DNA of 13,413 nucleotides from Candidatus Acidiferrales bacterium (lineage in GTDB: Bacteria; Acidobacteriota; Terriglobia; Acidiferrales; UBA7541): assembly GCA_955651735.1 (NCBI GenBank), contig CATPAM010000378.1, forward strand, positions 1 through 13,413. Direction: 5' to 3'. A model generated the notes under the pieces. That model saw only the letters and a list, made by a program, of their open reading frames with translations, searched no databases and was not told the origin of the DNA. Positions 5,329 to 12,701 of this stretch are shown here, piece by piece (position 1 is the stretch's first letter; the number at the start of each line of letters is the position of its first letter). Made by a program: the position numbers and the translations under genes.

Positions 5329-7113
5329 ATGGACAACAAGAGCATCGCCCGCATACTCCGCGACACCGCGCAGCTGCTCGAAATCGATGGCGCGATTATC
5401 GGCCGCTACCGCAGCTACGAAAAAGCCGCGGAGCTAATTTCCGGACTGCACGAATCGATCGAGGAGCTGGCGAAAGATCCGGACAAGCTGGAGGAACTGC
5501 CGGGAATCGGCGAACGCATGGCCGAACATTTGCAGGAAATCCTGAAGACCGGTGACTACAGCCTGCGCAAAAAGCTGCTGAAGAAATATCCGTCGACGCT
5601 GTTGGACATTCTGCAGCTGCAATCGTTGGGCCCCAAGAAAGTGGCGTTTTTGTGGTCGAACTTCAAGGCCGCCACGGTCGCCGACGTAGAAAAAGTCGCG
5701 CGGGAAGGCAAGCTGCGCGAATTGCCGGGATTCGGCGAAAAAAGCGAGCAGAACATTCTCAAAGCGGTGGAGGCCTTCAAGCGCTCGACCGGCCGCTTTC
5801 GTCTCGATGTCGCGGAAGCCGCAGCGGAAGGGGTCATCGCAGATATCAAAAAATATGGAAAGGGCGTGGCCTCGATCACGCCGGCCGGCTCGCTGCGCCG
5901 CGGCAAAGAAACTGTCGGCGACCTCGATTTGCTGCTGACGCTTGCCGACGGCTTCACGGCGCAAAAGCACATCGACGCCATCGCCGAGCACATCCTGAAA
6001 TATCCGCGCATCGATCAGGTGCTCGCGCACGGCGAGAACAAAGTGAGCTTCAACTTGGACAACGGAATTCAGGTGGACGTGCGTCTTCTCGACAAGGAAT
6101 CCTTCGGCGCCGCGTTGCTGTATTTCACCGGCTCGCGCGAACACAACGTCTCCCTACGCGGGCGCGCGAACGATATGGGCTATACGCTGAACGAATACGC
6201 GCTGGCCACGCTGAAGGGCGAGCGCCGCGTTGCCGGGCGCACGGAAGAAGAGATCTACGCCAAGCTCAAGCTGGATTTCATTCCGCCGGAAATCCGCGAA
6301 AACACCGGCGAGATCGAGGCTGCCGAGCAGCACCGCCTTCCCAACCTGGTGCGCCGCGAAGACATCAAGGGCGATCTGCAGATGCACACCACCGCGAGTG
6401 ACGGCAAGAATTCCATCGAGGAAATGGCGGAAGCCGCGCGAAAGCTGGGGCACGAATACATCGCCATCACTGATCACTCCAAGTCGGTGACTATCGCCAA
6501 CGGCCTGGACGAAAGGCGTATGGCCGCGCACAGCAAGAAATTGCGCGCGGCGAACGCGAGCGGTTTGGGTATTCGCGTTCTGGCCGGCGCGGAAGTCGAC
6601 ATCCTCAAGGACGGTCAACTCGATTATTCCAACGAACTGCTCGCGCAATTCGAGGTCGTTGTTTGCTCGATTCATTCCTACATGAACCTGGATCGCGCGG
6701 CGATGACCGAGCGCATGCTTGCGGCCATAGAAAATCCCTACACGCAGATTATCGGGCACCCAACCGGAAGGCTCCTGCTGCGGCGCGAAGCGTTCGAGTA
6801 CGACATGGGAAAGGTGCTGGATGCCGCGGCAAAGCACGGGGTGGCGATGGAGTGCAACTCCTACCCCGACCGCCTCGACCTGACCGACGTGTATTTGCGG
6901 ATGTGTAAAGAGCGCGGCGTGAAAGTGGTCATCTCCACCGATGCGCATAACACCTTGCATCTTCCCTTCATCGCGTATGGAGTGACGATGGCGCGCCGCG
7001 GCTGGCTGGAGAAAACCAATGTAATCAACACGTTGCCGGTCGACAAGTTCCTCGCCGCTCTTCGTCCCAAGCCGGGCAGCGCCGGCACCAAGCACGCCGC
7101 CGCAAATCGCTAA
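5329..7113 (+). CDS. polX: DNA polymerase/3'-5' exonuclease, family X with PHP domain
   Basis: The 594-residue protein has the full bacterial PolX layout. Residues 1-150 are the 8-kDa and helix-hairpin-helix region (LPGIGERMA near 57, LPGFGEKS near 133). The nucleotidyltransferase palm carries AGSLRRGKETVGDLDLL with metal ligands D198 and D200, and D250 in QVDVRLL; GSREHNVSLRGRA follows. A linker leads to the PHP domain from about 345, with GDLQMHT (Q351, H353), TDH (D382, H383), E422, H449, H477 and D538/H540. Family members fill short gaps in base-excision repair, and the PHP domain gives Mn-dependent 3'-5' exonuclease activity. The first PHP histidine is Gln here, a substitution I believe occurs in other PolX proteins. 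ATG 5329 begins the conserved N-terminus. The gene appears monocistronic, with its own -10 box just upstream of the start. Confidence 0.95.
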   Translation: MDNKSIARILRDTAQLLEIDGAIIGRYRSYEKAAELISGLHESIEELAKDPDKLEELPGIGERMAEHLQEILKTGDYSLRKKLLKKYPSTLLDILQLQSLGPKKVAFLWSNFKAATVADVEKVAREGKLRELPGFGEKSEQNILKAVEAFKRSTGRFRLDVAEAAAEGVIADIKKYGKGVASITPAGSLRRGKETVGDLDLLLTLADGFTAQKHIDAIAEHILKYPRIDQVLAHGENKVSFNLDNGIQVDVRLLDKESFGAALLYFTGSREHNVSLRGRANDMGYTLNEYALATLKGERRVAGRTEEEIYAKLKLDFIPPEIRENTGEIEAAEQHRLPNLVRREDIKGDLQMHTTASDGKNSIEEMAEAARKLGHEYIAITDHSKSVTIANGLDERRMAAHSKKLRAANASGLGIRVLAGAEVDILKDGQLDYSNELLAQFEVVVCSIHSYMNLDRAAMTERMLAAIENPYTQIIGHPTGRLLLRREAFEYDMGKVLDAAAKHGVAMECNSYPDRLDLTDVYLRMCKERGVKVVISTDAHNTLHLPFIAYGVTMARRGWLEKTNVINTLPVDKFLAALRPKPGSAGTKHAAANR

Positions 7114-7194
7114 CGCGGGGAACGTGCCCGGAACATTTCCCGGACGATTGTCGTACCTTGTCCTAGAAGCAGCGCTTACGGAGGAACCTCATCT

Positions 7195-8127
7195 ATGAAC
7201 CTCGCCGCAAACCGCACAGCCGCCCGTCTGGGCATTGCCTGCGCCACCATTTTGGCCGCCGCGACTCTGGCCCCCGCTGCTCGCGCTGAGGAATGGACCA
7301 AGTCCTATACCGTCTCTGGCCGCGCGCAGGTGCGCGTCGATACCAACGACGGCGCAGTACGTATCGCCACGGGTGAGTCAAAACAGGTCGAGTTTCGTAT
7401 CATTTACGAGGGGTACGAACTGAACAAGAATCTGCATATCGACAGCCGGCAGGATGGCGACAGCGTGCAGCTCAACGCCCGCGTTACGGGCCACTGGGGC
7501 TTTTCCTGGGGGCGCGGACGGCGCGGCCCGCGGATTGAGGTCCGCATGCCCAAAGATGCAGACCTTCAAATAGATACCGGCGACGGTTCCGTCGAGACGC
7601 AGCCGATCAAGGGTCATGTGAAGATTCATACTGGAGACGGTTCAGTGCGCGTGCAAGCAATTGATGGGGATGTGGATATCGACACCGGCGACGGCAGCAT
7701 CACGGTGGAAGGCGCCAAGGGTGATATCCGGCTGCACACCGGCGACGGACACATCGAAGCGCGCAACCTGGACGGTCGCGTGGACGCCAACTCCGGAGAT
7801 GGGCACATTAAGATCGACGGCCGGCTGGACGCCCTCAATGTGAAGACTGGCGACGGTAGTATTGACGCGCGGGTCGAGCCGGGCTCGAAACTAAGCGGTG
7901 GCTGGAGCATTCGCACAGGGGACGGAAGCGTGGACATGGTCCTGCCTGCCGATTTGCAGGCTAACATCGATGCCAGCACGAATGACGGGCACATAAGCCT
8001 GGGAATCCCGGTAACGGTGGAAGGCACCTTCAGCAATTCGCAAATCCACGGCAAGATGAACGGCGGCGGGCAATCCCTGACGATTCACACTGGCGACGGG
8101 TCCATCCGGCTGAGCAAGTCTCCCTAG
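7195..8127 (+). CDS. Secreted DUF4097-type beta-solenoid protein
   Basis: The 310-residue protein starts with a Sec signal peptide (hydrophobic core about residues 11-27, likely cleavage after APAARA at 31). The body is rich in Gly-Asp-Gly triplets: GDG begins at residues 129, 147, 165, 183, 201 and 219, an exact 18-residue period, with further copies at 242 and 300 and NDG variants at 51 and 263. Each turn reads roughly 'I.TGDGSV.v..i.G.v', as expected for a beta-solenoid with two short strands per turn. This matches DUF4097/DUF4098 proteins, which are common in Acidobacteriota and of unknown function. ATG 7195 is supported by GGAGG at 7180-7184, 10 nt upstream. DUF4097 genes often follow ECF sigma and anti-sigma genes; none is present here. 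The codons of the repeats have diverged, so the repeats are old. Confidence 0.88.
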   Translation: MNLAANRTAARLGIACATILAAATLAPAARAEEWTKSYTVSGRAQVRVDTNDGAVRIATGESKQVEFRIIYEGYELNKNLHIDSRQDGDSVQLNARVTGHWGFSWGRGRRGPRIEVRMPKDADLQIDTGDGSVETQPIKGHVKIHTGDGSVRVQAIDGDVDIDTGDGSITVEGAKGDIRLHTGDGHIEARNLDGRVDANSGDGHIKIDGRLDALNVKTGDGSIDARVEPGSKLSGGWSIRTGDGSVDMVLPADLQANIDASTNDGHISLGIPVTVEGTFSNSQIHGKMNGGGQSLTIHTGDGSIRLSKSP

Positions 8128-8183
8128 CGAGCCACCACAACCGAAGCGGTACTGTTACCACTATTACCTTAATTCTGTAGCGT

Positions 8184-8277
8184 GACAAATCGGCGACACT
8201 TGTCTATTTTCTCGCCCACACGGGTGCCCTACATTCCTTCCAACCCCTTGAAAACAAAGTGAGACGTTTGGTCACTT
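8184..8277. promoter_or_regulatory. Two operator-like dyads upstream of the microprotein
   Basis: In the 179-bp gap between the DUF4097 stop and the microprotein ATG, GACAA (8184-8188) and TTGTC (8200-8204) form a 5-bp dyad with an 11-bp spacer, and AAGTGA (8257-8262) with TCACTT (8272-8277) forms a perfect 6-bp dyad with a 9-bp spacer. The second ends about 20 bp before the Shine-Dalgarno sequence of the microprotein. No confident promoter boxes were found. The role is inferred from position only. Confidence 0.3.
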
Positions 8278-8306
8278 GCGTGCCGACTCAGAAGGATGGA
8301 GTTGTC

Positions 8307-8399
8307 ATGATCATCTTTGTTCTCACTGTCGCGCTCCTCTCACTTCTCGCACTTACCCTTACCGGCTCGATTGCCTCAGGCACCCACCGCCGCCAATAG
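8307..8399 (+). CDS. Putative 30-residue single-pass membrane microprotein
   Basis: ATG 8307 opens 30 codons to TAG 8397-8399. The peptide begins MIIFVLTVALLSLLALTLTG: residues 2-22 form one strongly hydrophobic helix, followed by a short polar, basic tail ending THRRQ. GGAG at 8298-8301, within AAGGATGGAG, lies 5 nt before the ATG, a good ribosome binding site. Both the compact hydrophobic composition and the binding site argue against a chance frame. It stands alone, between the DUF4097 gene and the convergent permease gene, with dyad sequences upstream. No function can be assigned. A minus-strand open frame covering the same bases is judged a shadow. Confidence 0.5.
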   Translation: MIIFVLTVALLSLLALTLTGSIASGTHRRQ

Positions 8400-8582
8400 G
8401 GCACCTCCACCATGCATAACGCTCTTGGTAGACAAATGTAACCTTCCACGGCCGGTTTTGAATCGAATTCCCAGGCGATCGGCGCCAGAATAGGTCGGCC
8501 TTCATCCACTTGGCGGTTGCTCCCAACATACCTCCATCTCGAGATTATTTTCATGGTTCGTTGTGGTTCGAAGAACAATGAT
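8400..8582. other. Intergenic stretch without a supported gene
   Basis: This 183-bp segment separates the microprotein from the convergent permease gene. It holds no coding frame that I can support and no clear terminator. The only repeat seen is a direct repeat of GGTTCG at 8555-8560 and 8565-8570, 10 bp apart. The permease transcript would end here by some unrecognised means. Confidence 0.5.
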
Positions 8583-11060
8583 TTATTCATAGCGCAGAGC
8601 CGCCAGCGGGCTGACCCGCGTGGCGCGGCGCGCGGGAATCCAGCAGGCAATCAAGGCAATCGCGGACAGCAGAACGATCACCGCCACGAAGGTGACCGGA
8701 TCGGTCGGTTTAATCCCCACTATCAAGTTCGCAAGCGCGCGCGTGCCCGCAAACGCCGCCGCTAGTCCAACCGCTAAGCCGACAGCCACGATGCCAACGC
8801 TTTGCCGCAACACCATTCCCAGGATATCGCGCGGCTCGGCGCCCAGCGCCATGCGAATTCCGATTTCCTGAGTGCGCTGTGCCGCGGCGTAAGAAACCAC
8901 GCTATAGACTCCGATGACCGCAAGGATCAGCCCGAGGAGTCCCATCGTGCCGGTCAATTGCGCGCCAAACCGGAAAAAGAAAAAGCCATTGATGCCCTGT
9001 AGCGCGGCGGTCATCGTTTGCACCTCGGAGACGGCTATCCCCGGGGCCAGCTCTCGGATTTGCTGCTCGATCTGGCGCTGCAGCGATTCCGGCGGAACCG
9101 ATGTCCGCACGTGAATCGTGCGGTAGGCCATATATCTCTGTGCCAACGGCACATAATAGAAAGGCTCCGGCGGATCCTCGATCACGTTCTTGTACTTGCC
9201 GTTCTGCACCACCCCGATGACTTCCATGAACCGTCCACTCGCATCCTTGGTGCTGAAGCGTTTGCCCAGCGGATTTTCCTTAGGCCACAACTTCTCGGCC
9301 ATCGCCTGGTTGATGACCGCCACCGCGGGTGCTTTCTCATTGTCGGCGTCCGTAAAGGGGTGGCCCATCTGCATCGGAAGGCGTAGCGTGTCGAAGTAAC
9401 CCGGCGTCACCGGGTTGTACATGATGTCCGGCGGCTGCTTCCCTGCCTCCACTGGATGACCTTCGGCAACTATCTGCTCGTTGGCGCTGATGACACCGAG
9501 CGGCACGGTGAAAGCCTGGCCCACGGATACGACGCCGGGCAGGGCGCTGAGCCGCTCGTCGACCTGACGAAAGAATTCACGCCCGCGATTCTCGTCGAAG
9601 CTGATCTGCTGCACGTCCACCGTCAAATCGAGCACGTGATCGGGGCTGTAGCCCAGATACAGCTGCTGCGCCTTGCTCAAGCTGCGCATGAAAAGCCCCG
9701 CGACAATCAGCAGGAGCAGCGAACCCGCCAGTTGTGCTGCCACCAGCGTGCTTCGCACAATGTGCCGTCGCCGTCCGTCCGAAACTCCACGACCTCCTTC
9801 GCGCAGCACGGAATTAACATCGCTTCGGGCCACGCGGAGGGCCGGCAGGATTCCCACGATCACGCCGGTGAGCAACACCGCGCCAAGAGCGAAAACAAAC
9901 ACTCGCGCATCCGGCTGAAGGTCAAACGAGATCGGCAGGTCCGTACCCAGTGGCAGCGAACTCAAGAATCCCGCGGCCCAAATGGCCAGAACGTACCCTG
10001 CGGCGCCGCCCAGCAAGGCGAGCAGCAAACTCTCCGTCAAATGTTGACGCACCAATCGTCCGCGCCCCGCACCCAACGCGGCGCGAATGCCCATCTCACG
10101 GTGCCGCACCGTCGCGCGCACCAGCAATACGTTGGCTATATTGAAGCAAGCCACCAGCAGGACCAAGCCCGCAAGGACCATGAAGGCCGCAGACACCACC
10201 GGCAGGGTATTGTCCGGATCGGGCTCCGGCCGCGCCAATCTTTCCGGGTAGGCCTGGATGCTTATGCCTTTGTCCGTTTCCGGATGTTGCTCCGCGAGCC
10301 GCTGCGCGATGACGTTCAAAGTCGCTTGCGATTGTTTCACGGTGTTGCCTGGCTTGAGCTGGCCCAGCAGCGACAAGCTGCGTTCCTCCCGATGCGTCCA
10401 GGAGGCGGGGACGGTGTCTTGCCCCATGCCCTTGGAACCAGTGGCAGCGCTGAACGGCACGTATCCATCCATATCCACTACCGCGTATGTCCCGTGAAAT
10501 CCCTTTGGCGCTACTCCCACAATCGTGAACGAGTGCGAGTTGATCTCCGCTTGCTTTCCGATTACGTGGCGGTCCCCGGCAAAGCGCTTCTGCCAATAGG
10601 AATATCCGAGGACCAGAACAGGATCCGCCCCCGGCGCCTGTCCCTCGGTCGGCAAAATCAGGCGACCCATCGCCGGCTGTATGCCCAGTGCCGAAAAATA
10701 ATTTGCGGTGACCCGGCTTAGGACGCAATGATCCGCCTTGCCGTCCACAGTCAATCCCACCAACGTGGGGCGATATCCAATAATGTCGCTGAAGTTGTCC
10801 GCCTGGTGGCTGATATCCTGATAATCGGGATAAGAAAATCGTTGAAACCCGGGCATTCCGGATTGCTGCAGCGACAAGACCGCGATCTGCTCGGGTCGCG
10901 GCACCGGCATCGGCCGCAGCAGCATGCCGTTGATCACGCTGAAAACCGTAGTGTTTACCGCCATCCCGAGCCCTAACGTAAGGACGGCGATGGCTGTGAA
11001 ACCCGGAGCGTTGCGGAGTGTGCGTGCCGCGTAGCGCAAATCTTGCCAGAAACTCTGCAT
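8583..11060 (-). CDS. ADOP-type (duplicated orphan) MacB/FtsX permease
   Basis: The 825-residue protein consists of two tandem copies of a MacB-like periplasmic domain plus FtsX-like permease domain. It opens with the family's typical segment DLRYAARTLRNAPGF and the first membrane helix (about 20-45). A periplasmic domain reaches about 280, then three helices of the first FtsX domain follow (about 285-405, with FNIANVLLVRA at 306-316 and GIRAALGAGRGRLVRQ). A second helix-plus-periplasmic unit runs from about 440 to 690, and the last FtsX domain from about 700 to 820 (MGLLGLI near 706, GIRMALGA), ending ATRVSPLAALRYE. Family members resemble MacB without its ATPase; their substrate is unknown. 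No ABC ATP-binding gene is adjacent, as usual for the group. ATG 11060 has GAGG 7-10 nt upstream. The gene is complete, of normal length, and divergent from the transhydrogenase gene. Confidence 0.93.
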   Translation of the reverse strand: MQSFWQDLRYAARTLRNAPGFTAIAVLTLGLGMAVNTTVFSVINGMLLRPMPVPRPEQIAVLSLQQSGMPGFQRFSYPDYQDISHQADNFSDIIGYRPTLVGLTVDGKADHCVLSRVTANYFSALGIQPAMGRLILPTEGQAPGADPVLVLGYSYWQKRFAGDRHVIGKQAEINSHSFTIVGVAPKGFHGTYAVVDMDGYVPFSAATGSKGMGQDTVPASWTHREERSLSLLGQLKPGNTVKQSQATLNVIAQRLAEQHPETDKGISIQAYPERLARPEPDPDNTLPVVSAAFMVLAGLVLLVACFNIANVLLVRATVRHREMGIRAALGAGRGRLVRQHLTESLLLALLGGAAGYVLAIWAAGFLSSLPLGTDLPISFDLQPDARVFVFALGAVLLTGVIVGILPALRVARSDVNSVLREGGRGVSDGRRRHIVRSTLVAAQLAGSLLLLIVAGLFMRSLSKAQQLYLGYSPDHVLDLTVDVQQISFDENRGREFFRQVDERLSALPGVVSVGQAFTVPLGVISANEQIVAEGHPVEAGKQPPDIMYNPVTPGYFDTLRLPMQMGHPFTDADNEKAPAVAVINQAMAEKLWPKENPLGKRFSTKDASGRFMEVIGVVQNGKYKNVIEDPPEPFYYVPLAQRYMAYRTIHVRTSVPPESLQRQIEQQIRELAPGIAVSEVQTMTAALQGINGFFFFRFGAQLTGTMGLLGLILAVIGVYSVVSYAAAQRTQEIGIRMALGAEPRDILGMVLRQSVGIVAVGLAVGLAAAFAGTRALANLIVGIKPTDPVTFVAVIVLLSAIALIACWIPARRATRVSPLAALRYE

Positions 11061-11171
11061 CGCATAACCTCACTGGAAAAAGAACTGGAGCTCCTGCCTC
11101 GGTGGAAATGCAAACGAGTGGCCGACCAGGACTCCACATGCGCATCCTATTATGAATGACTTACGTGGAGC

Positions 11172-11278
11172 CACCGCTAAAAGTCTCCTCAGGCCGGGCC
11201 CGATGATGGGACGGATGTCGCGGAACCAGACACCTGTTCGCCCAACGGCGGCCGTTGCGGCAGCGCAATTTAGCGGTG
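11172..11278. repeat. 10-bp inverted repeat spanning the divergent promoter region
   Basis: CACCGCTAAA (11172-11181) and TTTAGCGGTG (11269-11278) are exact reverse complements, 87 bp apart in the 249-bp gap between the divergent permease and transhydrogenase genes. The right copy abuts the extended -10 box of the transhydrogenase promoter; the left copy lies about 20 bp upstream, in the permease direction, of a CATAAT hexamer (minus strand, 11149-11154). This symmetry suggests paired binding sites for a regulator, though chance is possible. Confidence 0.4.
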
Positions 11279-11285
11279 ATATACT
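11277..11285 (+). promoter_or_regulatory. Extended -10 promoter of the transhydrogenase gene
   Basis: TGATATACT contains the extended element TGn joined to TATACT (five of six to the -10 consensus). A weak TTGCGG at 11255-11260 lies 19 bp upstream. Transcription would start near 11292, giving a leader of about 18 nt before ATG 11310. No Shine-Dalgarno sequence is evident in the leader. Confidence 0.45.
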
Positions 11286-11309
11286 TCCCGCCTCGATTGG
11301 CACCTCGCC

Positions 11310-12692
11310 ATGGAAAAGTACGACCTCATCGTTATAGGTTCCGGGCCGGCGGGCCAGCGCGCGGCGATACAAGCGGCCAAGTTCGGCAAGCACGTCGCGC
11401 TGGTCGAAAAGCTCGAAGTCGTCGGCGGCACGGCCATCAACACCGGAACCATCCCCAGCAAAACAATTCGCGAAGCTGTGCTACATCTCTCCGGCTTCTA
11501 CTACCAAAACATCTACGGCGTGAACTATCGCGTCAAGGAACAGATCACCATGGCCGATCTTTCCTTCCGCGCGCAGCACGTGATCAAAACCGAAGTCGAC
11601 GTCATTCGCGCACAACTCTCGCGCAATGGCATCGAAGTCCTGACCGGCGTGGCGAGCTTCACCGACCCCACACACATTCACGTGGTCAGCTCCAAGAATC
11701 AATCAGACTATGAAGCCGCCAACGTCATCATCGGCACCGGCACGAAGCCCGCGGAGTCGCGGCTCGTTCCCTTCAACAATCGCAACATCATCAACAGCGA
11801 TCAGATCCTGAGCATGCCGGAAATTCCCAAAACGCTGATCGTGGTCGGCGGCGGAGTCATCGGCGTCGAGTACACCTGTATGTTCGCCACGCTGGGCGTG
11901 CGCGTCACGCTGATTGAAAAGCGTCCGCGGCTTCTTGAATTTGCCGATTCTGAAATGGTCGAGGCGCTTTGCTACCACCTGCGCGATCGCCGTGTCACTA
12001 TGCGCCTGAACGAAGAGGTCGAAAGCGTCGAGGAAACTCCCGACAACGGAGTAGCGGCGGTACTCAAGAGTAAGAAAAAAGTTTCCGGCGACGCGCTGCT
12101 CTACGCTGTGGGACGCCAAGGCAACGTCGACGAATTAAATCTCGCGAATGCCGGTCTTGAGGCCGACGCGCGCGGACGCATTGCCGTCGACAACGATTAC
12201 CGTACCAAACAATCACACATTTTCGCCGTCGGCGACGTCATCGGATTTCCCAGCCTCGGTTCGGTTTCCATGGAACAAGGGCGCATCGCCGCCGCCAATG
12301 CCTTCGGCATCCCCATCCATTCCAATCGCGCGAATTATCCTTACGGCATTTACACCATTCCGGAAATTTCGTTTATCGGCAAAACGGAAGAGCAACTCAC
12401 CGAAGAGGGCGTCCCCTACGAAGTGGGCATCGCTTTTTTCAGGGAAATCGCACGCGGCCAGATTCGCGGCGATACCACGGGGCGTCTAAAGTTGATTTTC
12501 GATCCCGATTCCAAAGAGCTGCTCGGCGTACACATCGTCGGAGAAGGCGCGTCCGAACTGCTCCACATCGGGCAGGCTGTTTTTGCGTTTAAGGGCACCG
12601 TCGAGTATTTCGCGGACGCCGTCTTCAACTATCCGACACTGGCGGAATGCTACAAGGCCGCGGCCTTCAACGGTCTCAACAAACTGAGGTAA
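11310..12692 (+). CDS. sthA: Soluble (Si-specific) NAD(P)+ transhydrogenase
   Basis: The 460-residue protein is close in length to E. coli SthA (466) and belongs to the pyridine nucleotide-disulfide oxidoreductase fold. The FAD-binding loop is GSGPAG (10-15). The segment GGTAINTGTIPSKT (39-52) occupies the place of the redox-active cysteines of lipoamide dehydrogenase but has none, as expected for transhydrogenases, where NTGTIPSKT is diagnostic. The NAD-binding loop is GGGVIG (180-185), the second FAD motif is FAVGDV (305-310), and the C-terminal dimerisation domain ends FNYPTLAECYKAAAFNGLNKL. The cytosolic FAD enzyme transfers hydride between NADPH and NAD+, in E. coli mainly reoxidising excess NADPH. 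ATG 11310 begins the FAD domain directly. It shares a transcript with the ROK gene 9 bp downstream and is divergent from the ADOP permease. Confidence 0.95.
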   Translation: MEKYDLIVIGSGPAGQRAAIQAAKFGKHVALVEKLEVVGGTAINTGTIPSKTIREAVLHLSGFYYQNIYGVNYRVKEQITMADLSFRAQHVIKTEVDVIRAQLSRNGIEVLTGVASFTDPTHIHVVSSKNQSDYEAANVIIGTGTKPAESRLVPFNNRNIINSDQILSMPEIPKTLIVVGGGVIGVEYTCMFATLGVRVTLIEKRPRLLEFADSEMVEALCYHLRDRRVTMRLNEEVESVEETPDNGVAAVLKSKKKVSGDALLYAVGRQGNVDELNLANAGLEADARGRIAVDNDYRTKQSHIFAVGDVIGFPSLGSVSMEQGRIAAANAFGIPIHSNRANYPYGIYTIPEISFIGKTEEQLTEEGVPYEVGIAFFREIARGQIRGDTTGRLKLIFDPDSKELLGVHIVGEGASELLHIGQAVFAFKGTVEYFADAVFNYPTLAECYKAAAFNGLNKLR

Positions 12693-12701
12693 ACAGCAAC
12701 G

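Noticed and set aside
6154..7095. Minus-strand open frame of 313 codons opposite polX
   Set aside because: It is antisense to the conserved PHP domain of polX; the codon bias of a GC-rich gene keeps the opposite frame open.
5329..7113. Loss of PHP exonuclease function because His is Gln at residue 351
   Set aside because: All other metal ligands are present and, to my knowledge, Gln at this position occurs in other PolX proteins, so the change alone does not indicate inactivity.
7119..7162. ECF sigma-like promoter (GGAAC, 16 bp, TCGTA) or TTGTC direct repeat upstream of the DUF4097 gene
   Set aside because: GGAAC occurs twice here, the -10 part is a poor match, and no ECF sigma gene is in the window to support it; the TTGTC pair (7148-7152, 7158-7162) is too short to call an operator.
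8288..8650. Minus-strand open frame of 120 codons overlapping the permease end and the microprotein
   Set aside because: Its composition is rich in Arg, Pro and Trp without any recognisable domain, it overlaps the permease coding end on the same strand in another frame, and it has no convincing ribosome binding site.
9456..10721. Long + strand open frame of 421 codons opposite the permease
   Set aside because: It is the antisense shadow of the ADOP gene: very high Gln, His and Arg content, no domain, and the opposite strand encodes a clear full-length family protein.
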